The notes beneath the pieces are model-generated. The model was given only the letters and a program-made list of their open reading frames with translations, ran no database searches and was not told where the DNA came from. Positions 1 through 13,165 of a stretch of DNA of 60,000 nucleotides are shown piece after piece (the first letter of the stretch is position 1; each line of letters begins with the position of its first letter). The stretch lies in the NCBI RefSeq assembly GCF_001949145.1, contig NW_019091418.1, positions 68,282 through 128,281 of the forward strand, given 5' to 3'. The position numbers and the translations under genes were made by a program. Origin of the DNA: Acanthaster planci. Taxonomy: Eukaryota > Echinodermata > Asteroidea > Valvatida > Acanthasteridae.

Positions 1-1207
1 TTGTCCGCACTTATCATTTACGCACCAAGGGGCTTAATACTTTCAAGTCTGTGTTGGTCTCAGCAATTTCAACACCCATGGCTCTTTCTCTCTACTTTTT
101 TTTGCTTAGCAGTTCCCCAGTCATTGTCTATACACCTTTGCAGTGTTGATCACAAGATGCTTGTTATCTATGTACAAAGCTGTTCCTTGTAGCCTATTCT
201 TTACCTGATAAAATGGACACCCCAGCTCTAATTAAAAATTATATCAAAGAGTTGGCAGATACTTTAACAAACAAAAGAGTTACAACGTTTATCGATTTAT
301 TCAAGCTTATTTTCCCATTAAACGGGTCTTGCAAGAATGTATATCAGTTGGATCTACTAAATTTGGGGTGTTTGACTACCTTAAATCAGCACTGTCCCTT
401 TTTTTAGTTAGAGAACTCGCACGCCTGAAAAACCCTCCGAAAGTCATTATTTAAAGTAAACTGCACCGCTGAGGTATGCAGTGCCGCTTGCGGCGGTTGT
501 CACTAATTTGTTTTTGGCTGCAAAAATCAGTAGTTTCTTAGACGCTTTGCATTGAAACTGACGACAGCAACCCCCTCAGCTGTAGAACTCAATTGAGTTA
601 AAATAGACTTCTACAAAGACCTGACTTCATTAGTGTCGCTGCACCTTACAACAAACTTAAGTGGATTATTCAAGGGTGTAAGCTCAACCTTGGAGCAGGT
701 TGACTGGTACCTCTTGACAGACAAGATAGCTGCTGTCTTTTTCATTAGCTTGTGTATGCCGAGAAAAGGAATGGAAATGAAAAAAGTGATATCGTATAAC
801 CGAAAATGATTGTTGCTCACCTTCCATACGGGTTTGACTACGTAAAACGATTTTAAAGGAGATTGAAAAGGGGATCTCTATTTCATAAAACGATATTGCA
901 CCTCTAATGGTATTAATAATGATGATGGCAATGACAAATACAATAAAAGATATTGCTGAAAGTTACTCTGATAAGACGAAGCATTTACGATGTTAATTAC
1001 CAGTGATAATTACGAATACCTGCGGGGCTGCGGAATTCTGGGGAGATTATTAATTCGATTGGTAAAAAAAGAGAATTAAATCGGAAGTTGAACTAGATGA
1101 ATGACAGTGACAAGAAATAGCAAATAAGATTGGCCTAACCAAATTGCGGGTGATATGTAATGACGATGACAGTGGTCTCATCTGAACTGCTCTCTATGTA
1201 CGTGTAG
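1..1207. other. Probable intron or upstream non-coding DNA
   Basis: I see no convincing exon here. The exon that starts at 1208 enters in mid-codon, so at least one earlier exon of the same gene must lie upstream, probably beyond the left edge. Short open frames around 1-192 and 213-407 have no flanking splice signals that join them to 1208 and no family I recognise. The stretch is A+T-rich like the introns further right. Confidence 0.4.
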
Positions 1208-1422
1208 GTTTGACAGCCGCAGCAGCACGCCTAGTTCAAGCTCCCCGGATTTCAGCGGATCGCGGCGTCAGATCGGCCTGCGGCACGACCCCTCCAGCCC
1301 CTCCGAGGGGTACATCTCGCTCCCCTACGACAGCTTCAGCGCCGCTCCCAGCGGCGTGACCGACAGCGACACGGAGCCCAGATGGAAGGGCTACCACCAT
1401 AGACGAAAACCGCGAGAAAAGG
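1208..1422 (+). CDS. Penultimate coding exon of an unrecognised protein with a Ser/Pro-rich tail
   Basis: The exon lies between an AG acceptor ending at 1207 and a GT donor at 1423 (GGTAAAG). Its first base is the third base of a split codon and its last base is the first base of the next split codon. It encodes about 71 residues that start FDSRSSTPSSSSPDF and end with the basic stretch HHRRKPREK. Local G+C is far above the flanks, as expected for coding sequence. It joins in frame to 2571. The Ser/Thr/Pro-rich, tyrosine-containing, low-complexity character suggests a cytoplasmic tail of a membrane receptor or adhesion protein, but no transmembrane segment is visible in this window and I cannot name the family. 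Confidence 0.7.
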
Positions 1423-2570
1423 GTAAAGACAATCATCATCATCTTCGCCGTAGCTGCAACTGTTCCCCTTTTCGTCACAATTCAAATAAAGTCAGTCAGA
1501 AGCATAGAGTCTCTGCCTGGGAAAGGGCAAATTGTGTCCATTTGGAATAGAGCCTGAAAGTAAAAGGTCAGGCAGCGAGCTTCCGGAACCCTCGCGCGGT
1601 TTGCCTATGGGGATTTTATATGGGGCCGTCCTATCACATTTGATATTTTTTGGAAGAATAATTTCTGACTGAAACCACTCCGCGAAACACTCATGGTCAT
1701 TGGTCAATTTTTGGCAGGATATTTCTCTCTAAGGTCAGGTAATTGTTTAGTTGCTATAAATTAATATACAAGCAAATATTTTCCAAAGTCCCTTTTCCGA
1801 GTTGGGTTTTTTAAGAAGTAACTAAACAAATTTACAAATCCTGAAATCTTTACACGTTATTTTTCCTATCCAAGGGTTCCGGAAGCGCGCCATCAGGGGT
1901 CAAGTTTCAGGCTCTATTAATTAAAAGTCAACTGGCGATACCGTACGCGGTTTAGAAAGGATTCTCAGCTTAGGGGTACTTTTCATTTCGTCTTATTTAC
2001 TCTTGGCGATCCAGTGATATGTCCTAGTCAACACAATAAGTCAAAATTGAGTTTGTGCCACTTACCTCCGAGAGCATTTTGATACACAGCGCTTTTACCG
2101 TCTCCTCTGGAATCAAACCTTGAAGGTAAAATGCGCGTTTTGTTATTTGAAGTAGGTCTTTAAATCAGATTAGGAAGTGGCAAAAACAGGGTTGAATGCT
2201 GGCTTTCACTGTTTGGGATCTCTGGATCTCTAAAAGAAAACAAGATTAAATTCAAAGTGCCTAGTAGCACAGTTTCGGGGGAATAGCCGCATATGACATG
2301 CAAGGTTACAAATGAAAAGGGAACGGCATTGTCGTGGTTTAGCTTTGATTCATAGAGTACATTTTGTTCGAACTGATTTTTCCGGCTTGTCTCCGAACAA
2401 AAAAGCTCACCCCGATAGCTACCAATGCACCAACATAACTCTACCACAAACACTTTTAACCTAACCGACTCCCCACCATCCAAATATTCCGGTTTGTAGC
2501 AGAGATTGACCTGAGAGTGTTGTCTTCTTACCCCTTTTTCTTCATTAAATGGTAACACTTGCTTTTTCAG
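1423..2570 (+). other. Intron between the two tail exons
   Basis: This is a phase-1 intron that starts GTAAAG and ends in a pyrimidine-rich acceptor (gctttttcag). It contains one copy of a terminal-inverted-repeat element at 1546-1918. Nothing else in it looks coding; the longer minus-strand frames at 2160-2669 and 2567-2833 overlap the next exon antisense. Confidence 0.65.
1546..1918. mobile_element. MITE copy 1 (terminal inverted repeats, non-autonomous)
   Basis: The two ends are inverted copies: AATAGAGCCTGAAA at 1546-1559 and its exact complement at 1905-1918. The similarity continues inward, imperfectly, through a GCTTCCGGAACCCT block on each side (around 1580-1595 and 1874-1890). There is no coding capacity. 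A second, more diverged copy lies in opposite orientation at 26559-27096. Two dispersed copies with long inverted ends mark a miniature inverted-repeat transposable element; the superfamily is not clear to me because the target-site duplication is ambiguous. Confidence 0.8.
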
Positions 2571-3022
2571 GGTCTCTGAGCGAACCTGAGCGTGGATACG
2601 CCAAGAAACCCCCGCTCCCACCGGCCCACCGGCAGTCCGCCACGCCCGTCCCCAAAGTGCTTCACCCAAACACTAGGTATCACGTACCAAAGTACTCTGT
2701 CGTGAGTAAGGACAGGACGATATACGTCGGGCAGAAATGGGGTAGCAGAGAGCACCCCCAGTGGGAGGAGGACATCACACATGTTGGCAGCGGTGGGCCG
2801 AAAGTCGGGTTCGAGGACCTTCAGGCGGGGCATGAGGTCTCCTCGGACAAGTCCTCGTTCCCCTCCTGCTCACCACCTCCGCCGCCACCCCCGCCCCCCA
2901 TGCGGAGGCACAGCCCGGACGGTAACGACCACTGCATGGAGGAAATCGAAATCCACGTGCTGTCCTCCACTACGTCCACAGACTCGCCGTCCAACTACAG
3001 AGACGAGATTAGTATAGTTTAA
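2571..3022 (+). CDS. Terminal coding exon: proline-run tail with a PDZ-ligand-like C-terminus
   Basis: This exon follows a strong polypyrimidine tract and AG at 2569-2570, continues the frame from 1422 (split codon GGG), and ends at TAA 3020-3022. It encodes 149 residues after the split Gly. Visible features are a Pro-rich start (KKPPLPPAHR), a middle with Tyr and Trp residues (RYHVPKYSVV, then QKWGSREHPQWEED), a run of nine prolines after CS, an acidic EEIEIHVLSS stretch, and the C-terminal residues DEISIV. Ser-Ile-Val at the end fits a class I PDZ ligand (S/T-x-hydrophobic), and the proline run could bind SH3, WW or EVH1 domains. These are inferences from motif form. The composition fits the cytoplasmic tail of an adhesion or guidance receptor, but the family is not identified. 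Confidence 0.75.
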
Positions 3023-4758
3023 CCGAGGACCAACAACCGAAGCAGTAAACCATTAGTAATAGATGCACATTTAAGTTATCGATGACAGAAGTCAATCGTT
3101 ACCCTTGTAAAACTGGTGAACAGTTTGATGTCCAAGTGGACCAATAATAAGCGGCGTGGAAGAGATTGTGCCACCCAGTTATTTATGTGTTTTTAAATTC
3201 TACAGTGACATTTCACATCACCCTACCGACTTATACCAGCCTTTTTCCTTACCAGAGTTTCTCCGTCGGTAACCAAAGCACCATCCGTTTAATCGATTTC
3301 TCACGACCGTCTGACTACATCAAGCTTCTCGAGTTGAGTTTTCTGTAATCGTGCGCGATATTGTTATCTCCATTTACCATCCATTTGTAAATAAGATTCC
3401 CTTTTGTATGAGACTGGGACCAAGGGCGTACTGGAGGTTATCGGCAGGTAATGCAAGAAGCGGCCGATTTGGCGGAGGCTTTTTGTCGGTTTCGTCTTCG
3501 ACTCGCAATGTACAGAGTGAGCTGATGTCACTGATTGATTACGGGACCACATGCACCGGTAGATTTGCTGAAATGGCAGCTTAATGTATTAACTTTGTCG
3601 TGCTGGTTTGAAATCAGCTTTACATCTTGAGATTGTAAACAAAGGACCACCTGCACCATTTTTGTCTGGAAACCTAAGTACCGTCGTTAAATCAAGACTG
3701 TCACATGTGGTTGGGAATATATCTTCTTAAACATACTTGTAGCTTTACCGAAACCATGGGAGCTGTGTCGAACTTGTATACAACCAGCAAAACACAGCTA
3801 ATCACTTGATCATTAGTTCACGATGTTCATTAGTTGAACGGATCTCTACCAATGCCCAGACATACAGAAACAGCATTAGTGGTTGGGCACGAGCTGAAAG
3901 AACACTCGCTACCGACGTTATCACACCACTGCCGAGCCGCTGTCTTGTTGTCGTAACAAAGATTCCAGTTACTTGTCGGATGGCCAAGTACGCAACCGCC
4001 GATCGAAACCTACGATTTGCGTTTTAGTTATTCAGGGATTCAAATAGGATGAAGCTACTGGAGTGAGCCTCACCAGTGTGTACATGTACGTAAACAACCC
4101 ACTGCAAAGCAGCATAATGATATTACCCCGGTCTCCCTTTAGTTAGGAATACTGTCTGCATTTCATGCTACATGTCAAATTAACAGCTATCGACTTGCTA
4201 CACAAGGAACGCGAAGTATTGCAGACGAAGTGCTGAAGGCCTCAGTGAAGAGTGACATTCCACCCTAGTGTGCAAATTCACGACAAAGCGATCGATATTG
4301 TTTGTTTCGATTTCACAGTTGTAATGATCCTATGATGTAATATTTGCGGCAAACAGCAAGCAGCTGCAATTACAGCTGCAACAAAAATACCTGGTATTTT
4401 TTTCTTGCGAAAGAATACAAATCATCGCGCTTTCGTTTTTGAGGATCAGAAAAATTCGTTACAAAATTCACCAGTGTTGGTTGATTTGCACTCGATTTTA
4501 TGACGAGTATAAACAGGCCTTTTAATAGGGCGGGCTTTGCCAATAATTTCTCGTTACCATTGGCTAAAAATATTCTGAGAATCCACGCGAAGTTAGGTGT
4601 TTGCCAAAGGCATGTATGGAAGACTGGAATCTAAACACTAGAAAATAATTGCAAGTTCTGTTATCGTTTTCTCTTTAAGTAGTCCTCTTACTAAAACCAC
4701 AATTTTAAAAAGAATTCCGTCGCATTTTGTAGTCTTTGCTCTGTAGTTTAATTGACTT
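3023..4758. other. 3' flank of the first gene; no second gene seen
   Basis: This presumably begins with the 3' untranslated region after the TAA at 3020. No canonical AATAAA closely follows the stop; AATAAT occurs near 3144 and may serve. Several 60-77-codon open frames occur on both strands without splice context or recognisable motifs. Confidence 0.4.
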
Positions 4759-4931
4759 CTACAGGGTGTCTTAAGAAAAGGAAAACCGAGATAAATCTGT
4801 TTGTTTCTTGCAGGTGTCTATTTCTGTTTTGTTGTAAATTGTAAATTCATCTGTTTCAGTATGACGTTCTCTTCGTATTACCACCAAGAAATCCAAATTT
4901 CCATTATAGATGACTGAGCACAAACAGATGG
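4759..4931. mobile_element. Solitary end of a Tc1/mariner-type element
   Basis: It begins CTACAGGGTGTCTTAAG, continues with AAAAGGAAAACCGAGATAAA, and further in carries AGAAATCCAA (about 4888) and GATGACTGAGCACAAA (4908-4923). The same three blocks in the same order occur in the ends of the element at 23695-24711 and at 39231-39386. I find no matching opposite end nearby, so this is a truncated or internally deleted copy. Confidence 0.6.
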
Positions 4932-7737
4932 CTTGGGACCAAATAGCTGTTTTGATGTTCAGTTCATTCTGTCCAGAGATGGCTTTATTGTCAGAATTAC
5001 GTAATATCCCCAAATGCTAGACAAGCATTTAAAACATTGAGAACAGGGGCAGAAGATTGCGTTGAAAGAAATGGGGGTGGGGTAGAATAAGTCCCAAACT
5101 GTGGTTGTCTTTGAATTCATGATTTTAGTAGTATACGTCGTGCTTTTTTGTTTTCTCTTTAGAAATGCTTCGCGCTTTGCAAACCTATGATACCGCTTTG
5201 TGCAAATCCATTTCTGACACGGTCCATTAAGCCACTTGGTGCTCAGTGATGTATGGCGGAAACGTGGATTCTTGTTGTCATACGAAAGAAGACGACATAT
5301 TGAAACATTTACAAAATGAATCAGTCACACCCAAGAAACCGATTAATTAATCTCGAATCCTTTTTAAAGATATCCTGTATAATGAAGACTCACAATAACT
5401 TCATTTTGCTGAGGAAATAGGACGGAATTTGCTTTCCAATATACAGTACATTAATGCAGCTTATTCCGTGGAGCATAGAGCCTTATGATCGTTACATAAA
5501 GAAACCAAAGCAGTTAGGTACGTTTACCAACCGGTTGACTCAACGCTTGACGGAAGTAACAGAAAGTCGGGTCTATGTTAGAAGCACACACCGATCATTT
5601 CGTTTCTTGTCTAACACCTTGGCCGACGTTCCGCTGCATACACGCTTCGACGAGTTGGATAGGTGGCGTTTAGGCGTTAAGTTGGTTACGGCTATTAGTA
5701 CACTGACGTTCACGTTGGCGAGGAATCGTGCATTTGAAAGCTCATGCGTGTCTACCGACATGTCTAAATATTAATGCAATGTTCCAACAAAACTGTGAAG
5801 TCACTACCGGCCTGGCTGGTTACTCATGTTACCTTCTTCGTTGCGTATTAAATGACCACCACATGTTTGCGCTCTTTCTCTGGAAACTGTTGCTACATTC
5901 CGACAACTCCTATGAAGGAGAAACTGAGCGTAATTAACCCAAACGTAAACAATTGGTAATAAAATCCCCCATTGTAAAACGTAGACAGCCCGGGTTCGCA
6001 TGTTTTTATTTTTAACAATATTATTATGCTTAATTTATCGCCGTTCGTCTGCATGTAACTCGACTATAGCGATCTTTCATGTTCCCTGTTGGGATAGGGC
6101 ACAATTCAGTCCAAGCATAAGGTTCTTTACCGCTGTTGTGTAACGCGGTAGATGGGGGACGCTAGATTACATCAGCTGGTCTCGTTGGGCATCGCTGGCG
6201 GCCGGTTATCGATATCGTGACCTTGTGGCCTTGCGAAAATTGTATTTCTGACTCTGTGTTGCCTTCCTCCATTGTCAGTTAGGTAAAGGAGGGATCTCGA
6301 TCGTTTGTCGCTCTTGAAGGCGACCGCACGTGCATAGCGTGTCTGATAAGGCGTTAACTGAGAAAGGACATTGCAATCGTTTGATCAGTCTCTGTCAGAG
6401 CATAAAGAGAAAGGTTTCGTGGTTCAACGGCTGACGGCTTTTAGAGAGGTTTCCATATGTGACTCTGCATGTAAATTTACCAGCTCTGGATTCAGTGTAA
6501 GACCTACCACTGTCCAGTAGAGGGATCCCAATGCTACGCTTTTAGCGTCGATCCGCGCACTTCCGCGTTTGAAAATGAGGCTGTATGTACGATCATACGA
6601 TTGAAAGCAAGGAGTCAGGACACAAAATACATGAAGGTATGTTAAATTCAGACTGTTCAGGCTGCAAAATTTTGTGGAAGAGTCTTTCAGGATGACTTGA
6701 CACGTAAAATCAAAAGAAGAAATAACGACAATTGACCGCGCACTAACGTACCTACGATGGTCATGTATCTTGTGCAGAGGGCGTGGTTTAAACTGAAGTG
6801 GCGTCACAACTACGAACCGGATACTCCATGTACTGCGTCGACTCCGCGGGCGCGCGCGAGGAAGTTCAACACAGAGAGCCTCGGTTTCGATGCAGATATG
6901 CGCAGACGGCGCTAATGTGAAATCCCTTTATATGGATTGCTAATATTATACTGTTGTGTTTGTGGGGCATGATGCAAGTCGACGTGAGCAGCCAGCACCG
7001 CATTGGCACTGCGCACGTGAACAGTCGATACGCACGCGTTACATTCATCTCCAACCAATTGGATGCTGTTACTTGTCGAATACACGCGCATGAGTGTGGT
7101 ATGCTGTCTCTGTAAATTACTTCTGCTACTCGCTACTCGCTCTAAAATAAACAGGCATTGAACTAAAACGGAAGAAAAAGGGAGAAAAACACACTTAGGC
7201 AATGCATGTTTTAAAATGGGTGCGCTCGACTGCCGTTGTATGGATACGTAACATGACCCTGTCTCGGCATAAAAGCCATCGAGCTATCTTCTTCATCTTC
7301 GTTAGACCTTCTGTTGAAGCAGAACCGCCACCTGCGGTAAATGAGCGTGTATATGGCTGGGAAACCTTTCGGTGACCAGGTATAATGAACAATTTCCGAT
7401 GTAATACCAAGGTTGCCGTGTGCGCGATTGAATTACGAACACGGTCCAGACTAGCAGCGATGTGAGTTGTCGTGTAGCATTGGTCTCTGTGAAAGCTGTC
7501 TTTCAGTCGCCTGTTCATTGCTAACCGGCCTTTAGATACTTTATGGTCTCAGTACAAGTTGTCTGTTGAAATTAGGTAGTTTAATGGGTTCTGCGAGCTG
7601 AGTCTTAAGTATGCTCCCATCTTATTTGCATTTCTTCGGTTTTTTTTCATATGCAGTCGGAAACATAAAAAAGAAATCAGAAGTGTCCATTTCAAAAAAA
7701 CATGTTCATCTTCTGAATATTTTCGGTACCCGCTGCT
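4932..7737. other. Gene-free stretch
   Basis: Open frames of 60-127 codons occur on both strands, the longest at 5454-5774 (+) and 6424-6807 (-). None has a recognisable motif, codon pattern or splice partner. I see no repeat or RNA gene that I can support. Confidence 0.35.
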
Positions 7738-7830
7738 AATTGGGACGTCGATCTGCACTATCCAGCAGGAAGTCATGGGTTCAAATCTCACCCAAACAAG
7801 GCAGTGATATCTCTGAAACTCAGACCATAC
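7738..7830 (+). repeat. Possible tRNA-derived SINE relic
   Basis: The segment around 7774-7790 reads GGGTTCAAATCTCACCC, close to a pol III B-box/T-arm, and is preceded by a decayed D-arm-like stretch. No full cloverleaf can be drawn, so it is not called as a tRNA. Decayed tRNA-derived SINE heads often look like this. Support is weak and rests on one motif. Confidence 0.25.
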
Positions 7831-10800
7831 AGCGTGAAAGTACTTCGGCGTGTGTGAGAGAAAACTTTGCGTACGCTAAGCAAAATATCTTTGATAACAA
7901 AACAAATAACTTGTCTATTAATCAAGATTCATTGATGTCCGTAAACACAAAGATATTCGTGTGGTCTCGTGACTTAATTTTCTTCTTTGGATGACAACTT
8001 GGTTTTTTGTGTCTTGACGGTGGCACCTTAAAAGCTATGGTTAAATTTAAATGCATTGCATTCGCTGAATATGGAGAATCGTATAACTGTTGTTTACATG
8101 TATTTAATGGTGGTATGGTGCTTGATATTATCCGCGTATTGTGTGTTGATACAACTATTATACAAGCGGTACACAGATTCTCAATTTTTTTTTATACAAT
8201 TAACACAATTTAGGCCTACAAGCTTTTGAACGGCATTCTACACATGCAGTACATTACAGAGCGATAAGGTTTGGATGAGCTTTTGCATGTAAGCATAACT
8301 TATATAATTATTTGCATTTGACGCTTTGGAAACACTGCCATTTTATAAATGCTTTTGTACTTTTTTAAAATGTTGTGATCGTTTGTTCGTTTCTATTAGT
8401 GTACTTGTGAAGTATTATACATATTTAAAAACAAATACTACAAAAGCGTCTGTAGCTGCCAAATCCCGTTCAGTATTAAAAGAACATTTTCACCTTTATT
8501 TTTTAACAAATCAAAGGGAAAATCTTGTCGAGCCAAGCACTGAATTTGTTTTACTGTCAGTGTTGTCGACATGTAGTTGAGATGATGATGCGTAAATGAC
8601 CCAGTTCTGTATTACCAACTGGCAGGATCATTCGGGAACGATGCACTCGTCGTCGTAGGGCAGCGCTCATAGAGCACCGGACCTCGCGCGCACGCGTGCG
8701 GCGCTGTTGCCGAATGGCGCCAGACACGTTTCATTTTGGGCATGCACTTGATTGTTCTAAACTGCGTAAATCCATGGAAAGAAAGACGTCACATCAGAGG
8801 GTGGGTTATGCGATGCGAAATTTTGTGATGTCAGGCGCAAAAAAAACGACGCATTGCTGCGATTGTTTCTGGACGTAGCAGTAGTTTTGTCACCGTTGAA
8901 TTAAACAGTTCACTTTTGCTCGTGTATTTATTTGTGTGTCATTTTTCTGTTCAAATTGTAACATGCATGTTGCAGATTTGCAGCCAACATCCAACACAAG
9001 TCAATTACACCTCCCTCCACGAAAACTTTGTTCCAGACCTGCCCTTGATTACACCGCCATAAACAAAAGTTAATTACGCACCATGTCTGCTGAGACGTAA
9101 GGATGTGTAACTCACTTCCAGCTATTTGTTATGGTAACTCACCTATTACCTCATCCTGTCTACGATGTAACTTTCCTTAGCTTAGGCAGAAGAATGTTTC
9201 AGCGATTACAGACAAACTTCACACAAAATGATAACGGTTTTGTGAGGCTTTTGAAAAATAACTTGCAAGACAAATACGTTTTTTGCATCAACGGAAATGT
9301 GTGTCAAACAAGCCCATTCGATATCAGCACCTTCCTGGTGATCTTCGCTGAAATAGTAGTTATCCATGGTCATTCCAGTGACTGGATTAACATTGTACTG
9401 CAAAGGACATATAAAAAGAAAACTAATCGTGTTTAATGCCTTTTTATATCTTTGAATCAATCTTAAATGCTGTATGTGCAGTGCATTTTATACTTTGGAA
9501 ATATAATTTCCGGATAACTGTAAGTGGAATGTGACAAAATTGTAAAGTTATTCAATGCTGTTGTTTTGATAAGGCGTAAGAAACCGAATAACGCTATAAT
9601 ATCTTATAATATGTGTATTCAGACAAGTGTCTTTAAATATTATCTGAAAGTTTCACATTTTCTGTGCTGTTCTGAGTGATTTATTTGACCAATTCCATTT
9701 TGTTATTTAAGTGTGCTATCAAAAATGTATTATAGATGTACATTTAACTTATTTCTAATGATACGACGTTATTCGTTTAGTAATGTGTCAGTTTTCAGTT
9801 ATTACTTTTGGCTATTGCCTGAATTTCTCCTGCTCGGAAAGAGTCAGTGAAAGTGCCCGGCAATTATTAAAGATATAAAGTGCATTAAAATGTAACAACG
9901 TTTTGTTTGTTCTACATGGGGTCTTGTTTCTTTCTTAACCGCAAACAGCTTGGAGAAGAAACCAGTTCCTTATATACACCTGTCTCATGTCTTCTAGTAT
10001 CTATCCCCATCTATCTCTCTGAAAACTCCTGTGTACCTCCCCAAAATCTTCCTGATATCTCCTTGATACGTTGCTTGGACACTTGTGCTGAGGTAACCGA
10101 AAGAAACCTGCAACCATTATGTTCTTTGGCTAACACCCCGTACACAGGAGCCGTAGGAGAGGCAGCGTATACCTTGTCGTATATCCCTGACCGTTTATCC
10201 TTTTCATGCGCAGCATAGGCCTACCTTTTCAACCCTGGGCAAAATAATTTCCCTGCTGATGGTTTTTGTGGTTGCCATCCATCTAAAACGGCAATTTCAT
10301 TAAAATCAAATTTAGACGTCCAGGTGCGTCCATCACTCAACGAGGATTCCGCTCGTCGGTAGTTTGACTTTTAGGAAAGGAGACAAAAACAGATATGAAG
10401 GTTTCTATACGCTCTGTGATCATGGATGGGATTGCTCGTATACAGTTTGCATTGAATGTGTCTGTTATTGTTCGTCACAAAAAAAGCAATTGTGAACGGC
10501 CTGGTGGCCAGACATCAGGGCAAAGTTGCCCGAGTAGAACAGTACTAGAAATTCGTTCTCAAACTGCAGTCAACAATATCAGTTGAACTGAGTGAACGTG
10601 AGTCTGAAATACGCAGTGGCGGAGACCCATGGCTTCCTCTGCAGGCTACAATGTCGCCGAAGTACAGGGCCTCTCGAGTCTTCCTTTCGTTGTTCTGACC
10701 TAAGCAAACCTAGCGTTTTGGGTTTGTAACAATGTAACAATACTTTTATGAGACCTGAGATGAGTCATCCGCTCTTAAATATAATTTCTCATATATTTTC

Positions 10801-11440
10801 ATAATTTTCCGTACTTAGGGTCGTTTGATAAGTGGTCGGTTGATTTCGAGTTGGATCCTGCCCGAATGAAGTGTCTTGCGCCTCTGTTTCTTGTTTATGC
10901 TTTACGGGCTGCTCTCTGTGGGGTATGTGGTTTAATGGTTACTTATTCAGTCTGCCAGTCGGTTAATTTGGTCGGTTAGTCTGTTTGTTTGCTGAGTGAA
11001 AATCCTCGGTCACACTACCCTGAATCAGATGCTTTTCATCACTTTCGCCTAGTATTGGCCACTTTGGCGAAAAAAGATAAAATAAAAAGGGGCTGAGACT
11101 GTGCACAAGGCCACTTCAAAATGTCAGTTTGTAGGGCAGTGAATTTCCCTGGTTTGTCAGAGTCACTCTGTCAAACAGCCTGTGTTTGATTATCGAAATC
11201 GCCACCATTCCTGCGTTAGCGTGGTGGGGCTGTAAGACGCTGGCCTGATACGTGCTTGTTAAAATCTAAAGTACATATCATTTGACAAGTTTGCGTGTTT
11301 GTTACAAGTCCAAATTAAAACTTAATTTGGAAGACACCAGAACAGTTAAAAAAAATCAGGGGTGAGTTGGAATACTCGGTCTTAAAGGAATTTGTGCGCC
11401 TTAGCCATGCAGTGAAGGGCTTATGTTAGTTGATCTATAG
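7831..11440. other. Gene-free stretch
   Basis: A+T-rich, with scattered open frames (for example 9131-9436 and 9907-10218 on +) that lack recognisable domains or splice context. TAGGCCTA palindromes occur at 8211-8218 and 10216-10223. No gene call is made. Confidence 0.35.
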
Positions 11441-11445
11441 TTTAT

Positions 11446-11490
11446 ACAGGATGTCCACATAAAAAGTATACCGAGGTAAAAATTACTGTA
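11446..11490. mobile_element. Transposon-end-like sequence
   Basis: TATACAGGATGTCC followed by a run of A and then ACCGAGGTAAA resembles the ACAGGGTGTC ... ACCGAGATAAA order at the mariner-type end at 4759. Only this short end is recognisable, and no partner end was found. Confidence 0.3.
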
Positions 11491-13050
11491 ATGGCAAAAT
11501 TACTTTATATATGGGAAAGAGAAATATATCTCCAGAAAGGGCAGAATTGCAATGGCATACAGCTTGTGATGTTATTGGCACAGATGAGTGAACAAACTCG
11601 ACCGGTGTTAAGGGTACTGAAATCGGCACTGTGACAAGTTTGCATAATTATGTGATTATCAGGGCTAGACCGTGCAAGTGTGCAGAATATCATTTTCCCT
11701 ATAGAACCAAAAACTTCAGCCGACATTGCAAAACGTATTGAAAGTTATTGGTAGATTGATTCCGGGGTGTTTCTTTGGATGTACCGAAATTCTAAACAGT
11801 TAGTCAACAACGACAATTAAAGTTAAAACAGATTCCAACTGGTCAGGCATCATTTTAAATAAGTCGTTTCATTCACATTTTGAACAAATTTACAGGCATT
11901 TCAGGACTAAAGCTTAAAATAATTAAGAAGTTAATAATTATCAAACATTTAATGATCAATAACGATAATAAATTTCACAACCTCGATTTTCATATTATCT
12001 ACACACCTTTCATTCGAGAAAAAGAAAAAAATGCGATTTATTGGAATAAATCATATTTCTCAATATAGTGTTTGTATTTGATATAAAAGTTATATATTTT
12101 CCCATATTTATCTGTATAATAAAATGCACGGGAAAATTTCAGTAAAGGCAAGTTCACAGATCTCTTCAGTAAAGCCTTGTGTTCCCCAGAAGTGAAATCC
12201 AGAAGGTAGGCCTAATATGTTATCAAGTTGAAAACATGAACACAATTGCACTTGTTAATTTTCTATAACTTATGAATCAAGTAAAAAAGCAACACGTTGA
12301 AGTGCACATTAACAGTGCACTGAAGCGTTTGGTTTCCATTCTTCTATAACCACAACCTTTTGTCGCCAAGAGAGCAATATCCATCTACAGCTTTGGTTGT
12401 GCTTTGCGGATCAATTTTGTCTCTTCGTTTAATTTCTCTTCCTCGAGATCCATTTTCTGGATTTTGGCCCCTGCAAAAGAAACCCCCCCCCCCCCAAAGA
12501 TACTCATTATACATACGAGTGTGATGCCTTTAATATGGCGCTAGTCCTTGCAAGTGTTGATGATGAATGTACATGTGCCTCTGTGCTGCCATCAGGAAGC
12601 TGTCACAGTGATGCCCTGTCACTTGTTTCATCTTCATGGTTCTCACACAAGATGCTAGGGTCACTCGCACCAGGGGGATTAAAGCATATTATACATCGTA
12701 GTGTTGCTTACATTTTTACATAAATACTGTTTGGCTAACTCTTGGCATTAGAGGTGCAAGATCAGCATTATTTACTCCTGTCAGATGCATCGTTCTGGTT
12801 AATGACACTGAAAGACTTGTTCAGGAATTTAGCTAAAACTAGTTTGATACTGATGGAAATTGTGTGTCAACACTTCTCCCTTTCGATTTCCTGGGCAGTG
12901 TCCAGTGGAATTGTGGGATGTTAAGATTCAGAGATACATGTAAGCTGTACGTGTATTAGTTTTCAAGAATATACTAACTGCAGTCAACTTCATGAAAACT
13001 TAAGGTAGAGGGTTTGCAGATACACCATGTGGAAAATATCTCTTTTGAGT
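11491..13050. other. Gene-free stretch with a poly-C run
   Basis: Strongly A+T-rich around 11880-12130. A run of about 13 C lies near 12483-12495 and a TAGGCCTA palindrome at 12207-12214. The short open frames have no recognisable content. Confidence 0.35.
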
Positions 13051-13054
13051 ATGT

Positions 13055-13165
13055 GTGGTTCTGAAAAAAAAAACCGGTTACTCGACGTTTCGGGCAGTGA
13101 GTGCTCTGTCCGTCTTAAGGACAGCTTCTTTCAATGCCCGATGCTATCCCCGAGAACAACTCACT
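13055..13165 (-). mobile_element. Penelope-like element terminal relic with hammerhead-like features
   Basis: Read on the minus strand, the segment has a hairpin CTGTCC-TTAAGAC-GGACAG enclosed by GGGCA ... TGCCC, followed at once by GAAACGTCGAGTAACC and a T-run. A GAAAC element after a short stem followed by a GTC-type site recalls the compact hammerhead motifs known from Penelope-like retroelement termini. The CTGATGA core is degenerate here (TTGAAAGAAG), so self-cleavage is not expected. Assignment is from memory of the motif, not from a search. Confidence 0.4.

Noticed and set aside
7774-7800. Possible tRNA T-arm GGGTTCAAATC
   Set aside because: No acceptor stem or anticodon arm can be paired around it; kept only as a weak SINE relic.
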